Under the pieces are notes generated by a model that saw nothing but the letters and a program-made list of their open reading frames with translations, was not told the DNA's origin and searched no databases. A program made the position numbers and the translations under genes. Positions 8,784-17,978 of a stretch of DNA of 64,000 nt are shown here, in pieces. Numbering within the stretch: position 1 is the first letter of the stretch; each line of letters starts with the position of its first letter. Source of the stretch: Coleofasciculus sp. FACHB-T130 (lineage in GTDB: Bacteria; Cyanobacteriota; Cyanobacteriia; Cyanobacteriales; FACHB-T130); contig NZ_JACJOG010000053.1 in assembly GCF_014695375.1 (NCBI RefSeq), positions 1-64,000 of the forward strand. The letters run 5' to 3'.

Positions 8784-8882
8784 TGGCGGCTACAGGTACA
8801 AAGTCTGCCGATGAAGGCAGCTACCTAAACGCCTAAAGAATGGATTCGCGGCTACACAAACAAAGCCTGCCTAGGCAGGCTG
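8784..8882 (+). repeat. Dispersed intergenic repeat, two related units
   Basis: Unit 1 (about 8784-8824) contains GGCGGCTACAGGTACAAAGT with a CTGCC...GGCAG stem. Unit 2 (about 8844-8882) contains TCGCGGCTACACAAACAAAG followed by the palindrome GCCTGCCTAGGCAGGC. Related copies lie at 27953, 42313 and 54160, all outside genes. Confidence 0.6.
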
Positions 8883-8912
8883 TAACAAGAATAACGTTAC
8901 TGGAGTTTTGAA

Positions 8913-9305
8913 ATGTCTGCTACAACTGACCAAATTCTCGATCAACTAAAATCACTGACTCTGCTGGAAGCTTCTGAACTCGTTAAGCAGATTGAAGAGG
9001 CTTTCGGCGTTAGTGCTGCTGCCCCTGCTGGTGGAATGATGATGATGGCGGCTCCTGGTGCTGCTGCTGCTGCGGAACCAGTTGAAGAGCAAACTGCGTT
9101 TGACGTGATTCTGGAAGATGTCCCAGCTGATAAGAAGATTGCCATTCTTAAGGTAGTCCGCACCATCACGGGTCTGGGTCTGAAAGAAGCTAAGGACTTG
9201 GTAGAATCTACTCCCAAGCCAGTTAAAGAAGGCGCTGCCAAAGAAGAAGCTGCTGATATCAAGAAGCAGTTGGAAGAAGCTGGTGCGAAGGTAGCAGTTA
9301 AGTAA
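8913..9305 (+). CDS. rplL: 50S ribosomal protein L7/L12
   Basis: A 130-aa stalk protein that recruits translational GTPases. The N-terminal dimerisation helices ([20 protein letters not shown]) are joined by an Ala/Gly/Met hinge ([14 protein letters not shown]) to the factor-binding C-terminal domain. That domain reads [38 protein letters not shown] and ends GAKVAVK. It is the last gene of the ribosomal operon. Confidence 0.97.
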   Translation: MSATTDQILDQLKSLTLLEASELVKQIEEAFGVSAAAPAGGMMMMAAPGAAAAAEPVEEQTAFDVILEDVPADKKIAILKVVRTITGLGLKEAKDLVESTPKPVKEGAAKEEAADIKKQLEEAGAKVAVK

Positions 9306-9311
9306 AAGGCT

Positions 9312-9349
9312 AATGGCTAATGGTTTTTTTCAATGAGCCATTAGCCATT
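9312..9349 (+). repeat. 12-bp inverted repeat after rplL
   Basis: AATGGCTAATGG (9312-9323) and CCATTAGCCATT (9338-9349) form a perfect stem 6 nt past the rplL stop. The loop, not the 3' side, carries the T-run. It may stabilise the mRNA end or help termination. Confidence 0.5.
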
Positions 9350-9545
9350 CAGTAGGCGGGATTAATTATTTGTAGGATGGGTTAGCGATCGCGTAACTCA
9401 TGCAGATTTGGGGTTTCCTTGCGTTTTTCCAGCTAACCTACGAAAATCTACGAAAATCTTCAATTTAATTGCATCCGCCTACTTAGCAAAAAATCACCGA
9501 ATAGAAATGAAGTAATTTCCTGAAGCTAAACAGGAATTACGATTC

Positions 9546-9574
9546 AGGAGTCTAAAGAAGGCTCCTTTTTTTTT
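9546..9574 (+). terminator. Rho-independent terminator of the ribosomal operon
   Basis: AGGAGTC (9546-9552) pairs with GGCTCCT (9560-9566), one G-T pair included, followed by an uninterrupted T-run to 9574. It lies between convergent genes and is oriented for the rplJL transcript. Confidence 0.75.
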
Positions 9575-9612
9575 GAGGTGATTTTTTAGGTAATCTAATC
9601 CCTCTTTTGTTC

Positions 9613-10866
9613 CTAGGGGGAATTCCGGGCGACCATGCGATCGAAGACTAAACGAGACATTTTGGGAAAAATTGTCTTATTTTGGGCGTAGGCGGCATCG
9701 TCACCAAAGACTGTCAAAATATAAACGGTGCTACCATCTCTGGTTGCGACGAATGCCGCTTCTTGGCGCGAAAAAGAAGTCCAACCCGCCTTTGAGTAAA
9801 AATCAATATCCACATCAGACAAAGCCTCGCCAAAAAATTCCTGGATGGGGTTGAAGTCACCCCAGGTTTTTGACTCTTGCGTTCTCATTTCTGGGCGCAA
9901 ATCTCTTCTTAGCCATCCGCACATTTTTTCGCTAGCGGCTGAGGAAACAGCCTGTCCAGTTCCACACATTTCGTACAAGAGCCTAGCTGCCTGATCGGTT
10001 GTTATCTTATTCCGAATGGGGTCTTTGGGAGCGCCTCGCATTTGCAAATCAATCTCTAGAGGCTCTGGAAGTCTTAGATAGGGAACTGGAAAAGTTTTTT
10101 GGCTAATATTAATGCCTTTGTAGCCTGCTCCTCTAAAAAATTGATTCACTTGTTGACGTTTATCTAGCCATATTTTAAACTCTTCATCATTTTCTATTTT
10201 CGATCTAGATTGCGTATCTGTTAACAGGTCAAGGATGAAGCTAGCTGCCTCGTTATCAGACTCCTTGATCATCTTGGACACATATAAAGAAAATGCACCT
10301 TCGTCTGCCCAAATCCCGTTTTCTATCTGAGCATAGAGAGCTACCATCCAAAACATTTTGATGACGCTAGCAGGATATCTCAATGTATCTTGTTTATATC
10401 CGGCAATTTCACCTGTTTTAACGTTGATTAAGGTAATAGATAAAGGCTTTATAGGTAAGTCTTTCTCGGTCGCCAATTTAACAACATCATCAACAATTTC
10501 TTCCAACTCCTGACTTTGTTTAAAGTTTGGCGGAGTCTTGACATTGTAGACAAGTTGTGAAGGATTGCGTCCGGGGAGGCGAGATGGAAGAGGTAATAAT
10601 GCAGTTTTAGCCCAAGGGGGAAGTACCGGCAAGGTAGAATTTAGTTGCTCGGATACGACTGCTGGACGCTGAGTTACCAACCGATTTAACCTTAACCCAC
10701 AAGTTGTAAAGATTGTAGCGGAGGCGATCGCTAAAGCCGCAAATCGCAGCCGTCGCACCCGTCTCTTGACTTGATGGGCACGAGCTGCACGTCTGGCTTT
10801 AAATTTGGCAATTTGTTGGGCACGTTTATTCGGTTTTGGTTGTGGTTGCTGACCCACGAGCTGCAC
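9613..10866 (-). CDS. Class A beta-lactamase-fold serine hydrolase, membrane-anchored
   Basis: A 417-aa protein with a very basic N-terminus (KARRAARAHQVKRRVRRLR) and one membrane segment at about residues 41-58, so it is an inner-membrane protein facing the periplasm. The catalytic domain keeps all three beta-lactamase/penicillin-recognising motifs: S167-x-x-K170 (PASVIKMFW), S203-D204-N205 and K359-A-G361. Family members can be beta-lactamases, D,D-peptidases or esterases; the sequence does not decide which. The basic tail and long linker argue for a peptidoglycan-related role rather than a secreted resistance enzyme. It lies 64 nt downstream of the kinase gene on the same strand and may be co-transcribed. 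Confidence 0.75.
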   Translation of the reverse strand: MQLVGQQPQPKPNKRAQQIAKFKARRAARAHQVKRRVRRLRFAALAIASATIFTTCGLRLNRLVTQRPAVVSEQLNSTLPVLPPWAKTALLPLPSRLPGRNPSQLVYNVKTPPNFKQSQELEEIVDDVVKLATEKDLPIKPLSITLINVKTGEIAGYKQDTLRYPASVIKMFWMVALYAQIENGIWADEGAFSLYVSKMIKESDNEAASFILDLLTDTQSRSKIENDEEFKIWLDKRQQVNQFFRGAGYKGINISQKTFPVPYLRLPEPLEIDLQMRGAPKDPIRNKITTDQAARLLYEMCGTGQAVSSAASEKMCGWLRRDLRPEMRTQESKTWGDFNPIQEFFGEALSDVDIDFYSKAGWTSFSRQEAAFVATRDGSTVYILTVFGDDAAYAQNKTIFPKMSRLVFDRMVARNSP

Positions 10867-10930
10867 CTTATGGTTTTTAAGTTTTCCTGATTTCTCGTTT
10901 TAAATAATTTTCAAGGAACTGCACGGGGAG

Positions 10931-12454
10931 TTATTGAATTTCTCTGATCGTTTTGTATTCAAGGATTTTCCATTTGCTGTCTACTGATTGCAAAGTGTAT
11001 CGCACCAACCGAGTTTTGAAGTCAGTTTCGTTGGGGTCGATATTACCGTTTTTATAGAGAGTACGTTCTTCAGTTACCCTGATTTCGATAGTTGCGCGAT
11101 CGCCATCTACGGTAAATTTTTCAATATCTCCAACTTTTTGAACGCCGTACTGGTAGTAAGCATTGTTATTCTCTAGCCAAGCCATTGAGCCGCCCTCTCC
11201 AACGGTATTCTCATAGAGTTGTCCCGTGGTCAGTTCGGCAGCAAGTTCGCGATTAAAGGGGGGAGCGAATATTTTTCGCTTGCTGTTTACCCACCGATTA
11301 ATTAACGTGACGGCTTCTTGTTGAGCTTGCTGAGTATTTTCTAGATTGGGAGGTCGGTTCGTTAAAAAACTTGGTAACTTTCCAGTTTTGAATAAAATAC
11401 CACCCAGAATTACTATCCCGATCGCACTGCCTAAAATCACAGCCTTCTGCCAATCTCTTGAATCGGAGATAGTTCTGGTGGCAACAGGTTGGGAGGATGA
11501 CACCGCAGTGGTTTGTAAAGAAGCAACTTCAGGAGGGTAAGAAGGCACCGTGGATGGCTGATAGGTGTTTTCTGGAGGTGGAGAAACGACTAGCGGGGGA
11601 ATGTAAGGAACCGTGGGGGGAATTGGAGAGACTGGAGTTTGTAAAGCATCGAGCATTTCTTGGACATTTTTATAGCGATCGCTCGGATGAGACTGAATCG
11701 CCTTATCCAGCACCGCTAGCAAACTGGCGCTAACATTCAAAGCATACTGACGCCACAGAATCTCGCCGCTGTCACGATCGATATTTAGGGATTGAGGAAG
11801 TTTGCCGGTTAATAGATAAATCGCCGTCAAACCCAAACTATACAAGTCACTCGAAAAAAGTGGGCGTCCGATTGCCTGTTCGCTGGGCATAAATCCAGGC
11901 GTCCCAATTACAATTGAGCTGATAGTACGCCCCTCAGAATTGACGATGGTGCCCATCGTTTCTTTCACCGCGCCGAAATCAATCAAGACGGGTTTGGTAT
12001 CCCGTTTTCGCACAATCACGTTGGCTGGCTTAATATCTCGATGGACAATCCCCTTGTGATGCACGTAATCTAGGACAGGTAACAGATTTACCAAAATTTC
12101 CCGCACCGAATTCTCGCTGAGAGATCCCTGCTGTTGCACCATTTGAGCCAGCGTTTCCCCTTCAATCCATTCCTGAACTAGGTAGAATTGATCGCCAGCC
12201 GCAAAGTAAGCATACAGCCGGGGAATCTGGTGATTGCCTTCGCCCAACTCTTCTAAAATGGCGGCTTCGCGTTGGAATCGATCTTTAATTAGCTGGTAAA
12301 CCTGGGGATTATTCGTCACCGGCTTGAGTAGCTTAATGACGCACCGGCGGCCCGAAGGCATATGGATATCTTCTGCTAGAAAGGTTTCGCCAAACCCTCC
12401 AGCGCCCAGCGTCTGAATTATGCGATAGCGATTGTCCAACAGCGTTGGCATCAT
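10931..12454 (-). CDS. Ser/Thr protein kinase with ARC6-like (DUF4101/IMS) extracytoplasmic tail
   Basis: A 507-aa Hanks-type kinase. The catalytic domain spans about residues 9-270: glycine loop LGAGGFGETF, ATP lysine K41 (CVIKLLKP), catalytic HRDIKPANV with D140, and metal-binding DFGAVKET. All key residues are present, so it should be active. A Pro/Ser/Thr-rich linker leads to one membrane segment at about 340-358 (ILGSAIGIVILGG). The C-terminal domain of about 115 residues (RWVNSKRKIFAPPF, YYQYGVQKV, WKILEYKTI) looks like the IMS/DUF4101 domain of cyanobacterial kinases and ARC6. The paralogue at 15178-17007 shares the kinase and linker but has a different tail. Confidence 0.92.
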   Translation of the reverse strand: MMPTLLDNRYRIIQTLGAGGFGETFLAEDIHMPSGRRCVIKLLKPVTNNPQVYQLIKDRFQREAAILEELGEGNHQIPRLYAYFAAGDQFYLVQEWIEGETLAQMVQQQGSLSENSVREILVNLLPVLDYVHHKGIVHRDIKPANVIVRKRDTKPVLIDFGAVKETMGTIVNSEGRTISSIVIGTPGFMPSEQAIGRPLFSSDLYSLGLTAIYLLTGKLPQSLNIDRDSGEILWRQYALNVSASLLAVLDKAIQSHPSDRYKNVQEMLDALQTPVSPIPPTVPYIPPLVVSPPPENTYQPSTVPSYPPEVASLQTTAVSSSQPVATRTISDSRDWQKAVILGSAIGIVILGGILFKTGKLPSFLTNRPPNLENTQQAQQEAVTLINRWVNSKRKIFAPPFNRELAAELTTGQLYENTVGEGGSMAWLENNNAYYQYGVQKVGDIEKFTVDGDRATIEIRVTEERTLYKNGNIDPNETDFKTRLVRYTLQSVDSKWKILEYKTIREIQ

Positions 12455-12618
12455 TGGCCTTCACCGCGTAAGGTTTTCTTTAGAAGATAACATCAGGTAT
12501 TCAGGACATTTCTAGCAGTTTCAGCAAAATTTACCAATAGTTAAAGAAGGATAAAGAAGGAGAAACCTCGGAAAGGTTTCATTTTCCTAAAAAAAGTTAC
12601 CCACTTTTAGAGAATGCA

Positions 12619-15000
12619 ATGACCACCCAGCCAGGGCAGCGGACTGTTATCAGCACCAATCCCTATTTGGTGCTAAATAATCAGGGGCAGATTTTACCAC
12701 CCTTGGAACTGACAGCAGACCGACACATACTGGGACGCGATCGCGCTTTCGCCGATCTAATTGTTCCAGATGATTGGCGCGTCATCTCCGCTTGCCAAGC
12801 CGTCTTACATAGAGATGGGGATGACTATTACATTTATGACGGCGATGGACGCAAACCCAGTACCAATAAGTTGTTTGTAGATCACCGATTGATTACGCCC
12901 ACAGAAGGCTATCGCCTGGAAAATGGCATTGAAATTCAAATTGGTCAAAATCCCCAGAATTTAATTCAGCTGAGGTATTTCAATCCCTCCAGCGCCAAAA
13001 TGCTGACGCCACCGCGTCCCGTCTCGCTGAAAAATCGGTCGGTGGAAATCGGACGCGACGCCAATGCCACGATGCAGTTAGATTCGCCCATCGTTTCTCG
13101 GCGTCACGCCACGATTGATACGGACTCTCAGGGGCGCTACATCCTGCAAGATCGCAGTACCAACGGCGTTTTTATAAACGGGCAACGAGTCACGGGTTCT
13201 GCTGTCCTGTCACAGGGGACAACCATTCGCATTGGGTCATTTACCCTGGTGCTACGCGGCGACAATCTGGTGGTACTTGATCAGGGCAATCAAATTCGTC
13301 TGGATGCTGAGAATCTGGTCATCAAAGGGCGTCTGGATGGCGTTTCCCTGGCAATTGAACCAGGGCAATTTGTGGCTTTGGTGGGGGGAAGCGGAACGGG
13401 TAAATCCACGTTGCTGAAGACTTTATTGGGGATTGAGAAGACGGCTAAAGGTGCGGTGTATCTCAATGGCGACAATTTGCAGAAAAACTTTAATATGTAC
13501 CGCACGCAAATTGGTTATGTGCCCCAAGATGATATTTTGCACCGAGATTTGACGGTGGTAGAGGTGCTGACTTATGCGGCGGCGCTGCGACTTCCGCCGG
13601 ATACGGATGTGTCACAGGTGGTGCAAAAAACTCTAACTGATATTGAAATGTCCGATCGCCAAGATGCCTTAATCAAACATCTCAGCGGCGGTCAGCGCAA
13701 GCGAGTCAGCATTGGGGTAGAACTTTTAGCCGATCCAAAGCTGTTTTTCTTAGACGAACCGACTTCGGGACTCGACCCTGGTTTGGATAAGAAGATGATG
13801 CAGATGTTGCGGAGATTAGCGGATCAGGGACGCACGATTATTTTAGTCACTCATGCGACGGCGAATATCAAAATGTGCGATCGCGTTGCTTTTCTCGGTC
13901 GCGGCGGACGACTTTGCTACTATGGCATCCCGGAGGACGCGCTGAAATTTTTTGGAGTGACAACGGATAATTTTGCCGATATTTACACGCAACTGGATAA
14001 GGAGAAAGAAGAAGAAACGGAAGCCATCGTTCAACAATACGCGAATCAGTTTCGCCAATCGCCCGATTATCAACGCTACATTGCAAATTCCCTCGGTGCT
14101 GGCAGTCATACGCCACAAAACGCCAGTTCACCTCCCCAAAAAGCCAGTATCTCTCCGTGGAAGCAATTAGCTTTGCTGAGTGGGCGCTACTTGAAGATGA
14201 TAAGACGCGATCGCATCTATCTCGCCTTATCTCTTCTAACTTCTCCCATCGGTATCGCCTTGATTCCCCTAGCAATTGGTGGGAAAAACCCTCTCATTCT
14301 TAGTAGCGAATCCGATCCTGCCCTTGCACCTTTAGCGCTGCGAGTATTATTTGTATTTACCTGCGCTGCGATTTGGGTCGGACTTTCCAGTTCTTTGCAA
14401 GAAATTGTCAAAGAATCTGCGATTTACCTGCGAGAAAGATTGGTCAATTTAGGGTTAATCCCTTATCTTGCTTCAAAAACATTTGTTCTTTCCGCGCTAG
14501 CCTTATTGCAAACCTTGCTGATTTCAGCAGTAATTCTGATTGGTTTCAAATCTCCGCAACCTGAATTGATACCTTGGTCTTTAGGATTTGCAGTAAATAC
14601 CTTTTTGACGCTTGTTACTAGCATGAGTTTAGGCTTACTGGTTTCATCCCTTGCCAAAAATAGCAGGCAAGCGAATAGTGCTTTACCTTTACTTTTGCTA
14701 CCTCAAATTATCTTTTCCGGGGTTTTATTTAAGATAGAAGGAATTGCCAGTAAAATTTCCTGGTTGATGTTAAGTCGGTGGTCGATTGGTGGTTACGGTT
14801 CTTTGGTCAATGTCAATGCAATGGTTCCCGATCCGATATTTTTACCGAATGGTACGCTTGCGCCGATGCCGTTTGATAAAACGCCTATTTACGATCCAAC
14901 GTGGCAGAATTTAGGGTTAAATTGGGGAATTTTGTTGCTGCACGCGGTAGTCTATTTAACAATCAATTTTTGGGTACAAAAGCGGAAGGATATATTTTAA
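12619..15000 (+). CDS. FHA-domain ABCG-type ABC transporter
   Basis: A 793-aa half-transporter. Two FHA-like modules come first: a divergent one at about residues 25-110 (HILGRDRAFADLIV) and a canonical one at about 125-215 (VEIGRDANA, SRRHATI, STNGVFINGQ), which should bind phosphothreonine peptides. The ATPase has Walker A GGSGTGKST with K262, signature LSGGQRKRVS at 355-364 and Walker B LFFLDEPTSGLDPG with D379/E380. The ABC-2 membrane domain begins at about 510 and ends with several spans and KRKDIF. The order ATPase then membrane is that of the ABCG/White family. Lying between two Ser/Thr kinases, the FHA modules may read their products. The substrate is unknown. Confidence 0.9.
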   Translation: MTTQPGQRTVISTNPYLVLNNQGQILPPLELTADRHILGRDRAFADLIVPDDWRVISACQAVLHRDGDDYYIYDGDGRKPSTNKLFVDHRLITPTEGYRLENGIEIQIGQNPQNLIQLRYFNPSSAKMLTPPRPVSLKNRSVEIGRDANATMQLDSPIVSRRHATIDTDSQGRYILQDRSTNGVFINGQRVTGSAVLSQGTTIRIGSFTLVLRGDNLVVLDQGNQIRLDAENLVIKGRLDGVSLAIEPGQFVALVGGSGTGKSTLLKTLLGIEKTAKGAVYLNGDNLQKNFNMYRTQIGYVPQDDILHRDLTVVEVLTYAAALRLPPDTDVSQVVQKTLTDIEMSDRQDALIKHLSGGQRKRVSIGVELLADPKLFFLDEPTSGLDPGLDKKMMQMLRRLADQGRTIILVTHATANIKMCDRVAFLGRGGRLCYYGIPEDALKFFGVTTDNFADIYTQLDKEKEEETEAIVQQYANQFRQSPDYQRYIANSLGAGSHTPQNASSPPQKASISPWKQLALLSGRYLKMIRRDRIYLALSLLTSPIGIALIPLAIGGKNPLILSSESDPALAPLALRVLFVFTCAAIWVGLSSSLQEIVKESAIYLRERLVNLGLIPYLASKTFVLSALALLQTLLISAVILIGFKSPQPELIPWSLGFAVNTFLTLVTSMSLGLLVSSLAKNSRQANSALPLLLLPQIIFSGVLFKIEGIASKISWLMLSRWSIGGYGSLVNVNAMVPDPIFLPNGTLAPMPFDKTPIYDPTWQNLGLNWGILLLHAVVYLTINFWVQKRKDIF

Positions 15001-15177
15001 TCCTTAACCCGTTCAAACGCTAGCGATTTAAATCGCCCAGCTTAAGCAAAAATCAACTAAAGTAGACTGAAAAATACTATTTGTAAACAATGTCGCTACA
15101 AGCATTTGTTATATTTTGCTGTCGCTTTAACCAAGCAGAAATAATTAGAATTCTCCCAAAGTTAACGATGAAAATAT

Positions 15178-17007
15178 TTAACATTTCCTGGCAGCAGACG
15201 GATTGTGTTCGTGCAAATCTGCATCCCAAATACTGATGTAAATAACATCACAATCTTGGCGGACAATCATACCTTTTAAAGAGCCTTGAGTAAAAGTGTA
15301 AGAACTCCTCCGACGCTGTTGCACCTGTTTTAGTCCCTGTTTAGTATAATTGTTGGCTCCACCTGTTAATAATCCGTCTAAAGTCGTCTCCACAACTTGA
15401 GGATCTACTGTTGGGTAAAAGGAGGCTTCAGTTTGGCGAAGACGACCGGAATTCCGATCGAATAAGTAGCCAAGATCGATCTGATTTGGCACTAAGTTAT
15501 AGACGACAGCGCGGGTTCTCCAAGCACCACTCACATCTCTATTTGGAGTGCCGAGGGATGCTTGGATAGTGCTTCTTGATGTACCGACGGGAAATGTGGG
15601 AACGCTCGAAACTGGACGATTTGGATTCGGGTTATTGTTTTGGGGTACGGGTGCAGGTTCGGGAGTTCGCACAGGTTCAGGCGATCGCGCGGGTTCTGGT
15701 GTTGCAGATTGAACAGGTGCTGGTTCGGGAGTTCGCGCTGGTTCGGGTTCGGGCGATCGCTCCGATCTTGGTGTCGGAGATTCAGCAATAACCGGCGGAG
15801 GCGTCGCTTCGTCCTGTCTTGTCGGTGAATCAGGTGATGGAGAGGGCGATGTCTCCAGAGGCCGATTTCTTTCAGGGGTGCGTTCTGTTTCTCTGGCGGT
15901 TGGTTCTGATGTTGGTGAAGAGGACGCGACGGGAGACGGTGATTCGGGTGATTTGCTGAAAAATCGGGTAAGACCGACAATAGCACCCACCAAGGTCAAT
16001 CCACCCAAAATGCCGATTAGCAAAGGATTCCATCGCCGTCCTTGACCAACTACAGGCGCAGGGTTTGGAGGGGTATGCGGCAAATTGACGGGCGCAGGCG
16101 AAACGTTCCTCCCACCACCCGGAGACACCGCAACGGTTGCCATATTAGACACTCCAGCACCCCCAGCAGAAGCCACCGTTGGAGTTGCACCCGATTGTAA
16201 AGCATCGAGCATTTCTCTGGAAGTGGAATAGCGATCGCGCGGATGCGACTGAATCGCCTTATCCAAGACAGCAACAAAACCCGGACTAACATTCGCTGCG
16301 GACTGATGCCACAAAATCTCCCCCGTTCGCGGATCGGTTGGTAAATCTTGCGGTAGTTTCCCCGTGAGTAGATAAATCGCCGTCAGCGCCAAACTATATA
16401 TGTCGCTGGCGAAGACGGGTTGCCCGACTCCCTGTTCCGGCGGCATAAATCCCGGCGTGCCAATTACAATCGAGGCGGGAGCATTCCCTGGATGCACCGC
16501 CGCACCCATACTTTCCTTAACGGCACCAAAATCAATCAATACCGGCTTCCCATCCCGTTGCCGGATAATAATATTGTCCGGTTTGATATCCCGGTGAATG
16601 ATGCCCTTGCTGTGGATATAATCCAAGACAGGCAGCAGACTGACAAGTATCTCCTTAACTTGACTTTCAGGCACTAACCCCTGAGTTTGCACCTTTTTGG
16701 TCAGGGTTTTCCCTTCAATCAATTCCTGCACCAGGTGAAACTGCCCAGCTTCCGAAAAGTAGGCGTACAACTTGGGAATTTGATCGCTACCTTCACCCAT
16801 CGCCTCTAAAATAGCCGCTTCCCGTTGGAATCGATCTTGCGCCATCTGGAACATCTGGGGATTGTTTGCCATTGGCTTGAGCTGTTTAATTACGCAGCGA
16901 CGCCGTGACGGCATATGAGTATCTTCTGCCAGAAAGGTGTTACCAAATCCACCACTTCCCAGCGTCTGGATAATGCGATAGCGATTGTTCAACAGGTGTG
17001 GATTCAT
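15178..17007 (-). CDS. Ser/Thr protein kinase with Pro-rich linker and unknown C-terminal domain
   Basis: A 609-aa Hanks-type kinase, closely similar to the kinase at 10931-12454 in its first 270 residues: LGSGGFGNTF, K41 in CVIKQLKP, HRDIKPDN with D140, DFGAVKES. One membrane segment lies at about 328-350 (LLIGILGGLTLVGAIVG). A long Ser/Pro/Glu/Arg linker with repeated PEPARTPEP-like units follows to about residue 470. The C-terminal domain (SRSTIQASLGTPNRDVSGAW to HEHNPSAARKC) has no kinase-tail family I can name; it resembles the tail found on several cyanobacterial kinases. It probably senses something in the periplasm. Confidence 0.9.
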   Translation of the reverse strand: MNPHLLNNRYRIIQTLGSGGFGNTFLAEDTHMPSRRRCVIKQLKPMANNPQMFQMAQDRFQREAAILEAMGEGSDQIPKLYAYFSEAGQFHLVQELIEGKTLTKKVQTQGLVPESQVKEILVSLLPVLDYIHSKGIIHRDIKPDNIIIRQRDGKPVLIDFGAVKESMGAAVHPGNAPASIVIGTPGFMPPEQGVGQPVFASDIYSLALTAIYLLTGKLPQDLPTDPRTGEILWHQSAANVSPGFVAVLDKAIQSHPRDRYSTSREMLDALQSGATPTVASAGGAGVSNMATVAVSPGGGRNVSPAPVNLPHTPPNPAPVVGQGRRWNPLLIGILGGLTLVGAIVGLTRFFSKSPESPSPVASSSPTSEPTARETERTPERNRPLETSPSPSPDSPTRQDEATPPPVIAESPTPRSERSPEPEPARTPEPAPVQSATPEPARSPEPVRTPEPAPVPQNNNPNPNRPVSSVPTFPVGTSRSTIQASLGTPNRDVSGAWRTRAVVYNLVPNQIDLGYLFDRNSGRLRQTEASFYPTVDPQVVETTLDGLLTGGANNYTKQGLKQVQQRRRSSYTFTQGSLKGMIVRQDCDVIYISIWDADLHEHNPSAARKC

Positions 17008-17072
17008 GGGATGTTAGGGCGGTCGGGGTTACTTGGTGCAAGGATTGTAGAAGACTTGCGATTATGGCGTCC

Positions 17073-17618
17073 TTACTTTAGGTCTAGTAAGCCACTTTCT
17101 TTTAACTTTGGATTAAAGCGGAGTTCCTCTTGAACCCCACGAGTTTTGAGCTGTTGAAAAATTTCTTCTTCAACGCGCCTTGCTACATTTTTTAACAGCT
17201 TCCCTTGCCCGACTTCATCCATCGCTGGACTTGTAAACTTAGTTTGTTCCTCAGCGGTCATGGCTCGTTTTGCATCAATCGGATCGTTCCATGCAGCTTG
17301 TTCGGAACCATTACCGGGAGGGACGGCACCATTTTCTTCAATCCAGGCATTCCGAATGCTCTCTAGCAGGGTACGGTTTGGGCGATCGCTAGTATGTGCT
17401 TTTAGCCAATAGCAGCGTTCGTGTTGACGTACTAAATGTTGCTTGAGACTGAGATTGATATCGCGGGAATAGTTGATCAGTTGCAGCACTTTCTCTCGAT
17501 CGAATATTGCGTATACGCCAATTTTTCCCTGAAATTTCTCTGGTAAATGTCCGGTTTCGTCGAGGTAAGGGATATATTCTAGGCTGGCAAGAGATGGAAT
17601 ATCGCTTTCAGAAGTCAT
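17073..17618 (-). CDS. GIY-YIG nuclease family protein
   Basis: A 181-aa cyanobacterial protein of the GIY-YIG superfamily. The first motif is altered to GVYAIFD (residues about 33-39), and the expected YIG equivalent falls near LQLINYSRD, followed by LSLKQHLVRQHERCYWLKAH. The C-terminal third is charged and may bind nucleic acid. Because the canonical Tyr/Gly pairs are degenerate, nuclease activity is uncertain. It lies 65 nt upstream of the kinase at 15178-17007 on the same strand and may be its operon partner. Confidence 0.7.
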   Translation of the reverse strand: MTSESDIPSLASLEYIPYLDETGHLPEKFQGKIGVYAIFDREKVLQLINYSRDINLSLKQHLVRQHERCYWLKAHTSDRPNRTLLESIRNAWIEENGAVPPGNGSEQAAWNDPIDAKRAMTAEEQTKFTSPAMDEVGQGKLLKNVARRVEEEIFQQLKTRGVQEELRFNPKLKESGLLDLK

Positions 17619-17978
17619 CGGTATTTTTTGAGTTATTTATTTGACTTTTTGATAATCTCACAGAGGTGGCTTGAACAAATTCCGGAAAAAAATATTGCTC
17701 TTGAATTTATCCCTAAATTTAGATTTAGGCTTAAGCTCAGAGGTTCTTCCTTTAGGTGTCATCTTACTGCCAAAAAAGCGCTAAAAATAATTAACCTTAT
17801 CTCTACACTTCTGCGCTCACGCTTCACAAGCTTAGTGAAGGATAATGCACCTTCACTATCTTAAAGCGTCTGGAGCAGCGAACGTTGCCGCGCTAACAAG
17901 AATTAAATGATACAGTTGCTCTATCCGGCAGAAGATTGGAATTATTAGAATAAATAGTAAGTATGGCTACCAGGGAGA
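17619..17978. other. Intergenic gap between divergent genes
   Basis: AT-rich, with promoters expected for both flanking genes. A 78-codon open frame at 17628-17864 has no ribosome site or recognisable domain and is not accepted as a gene. Confidence 0.4.
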
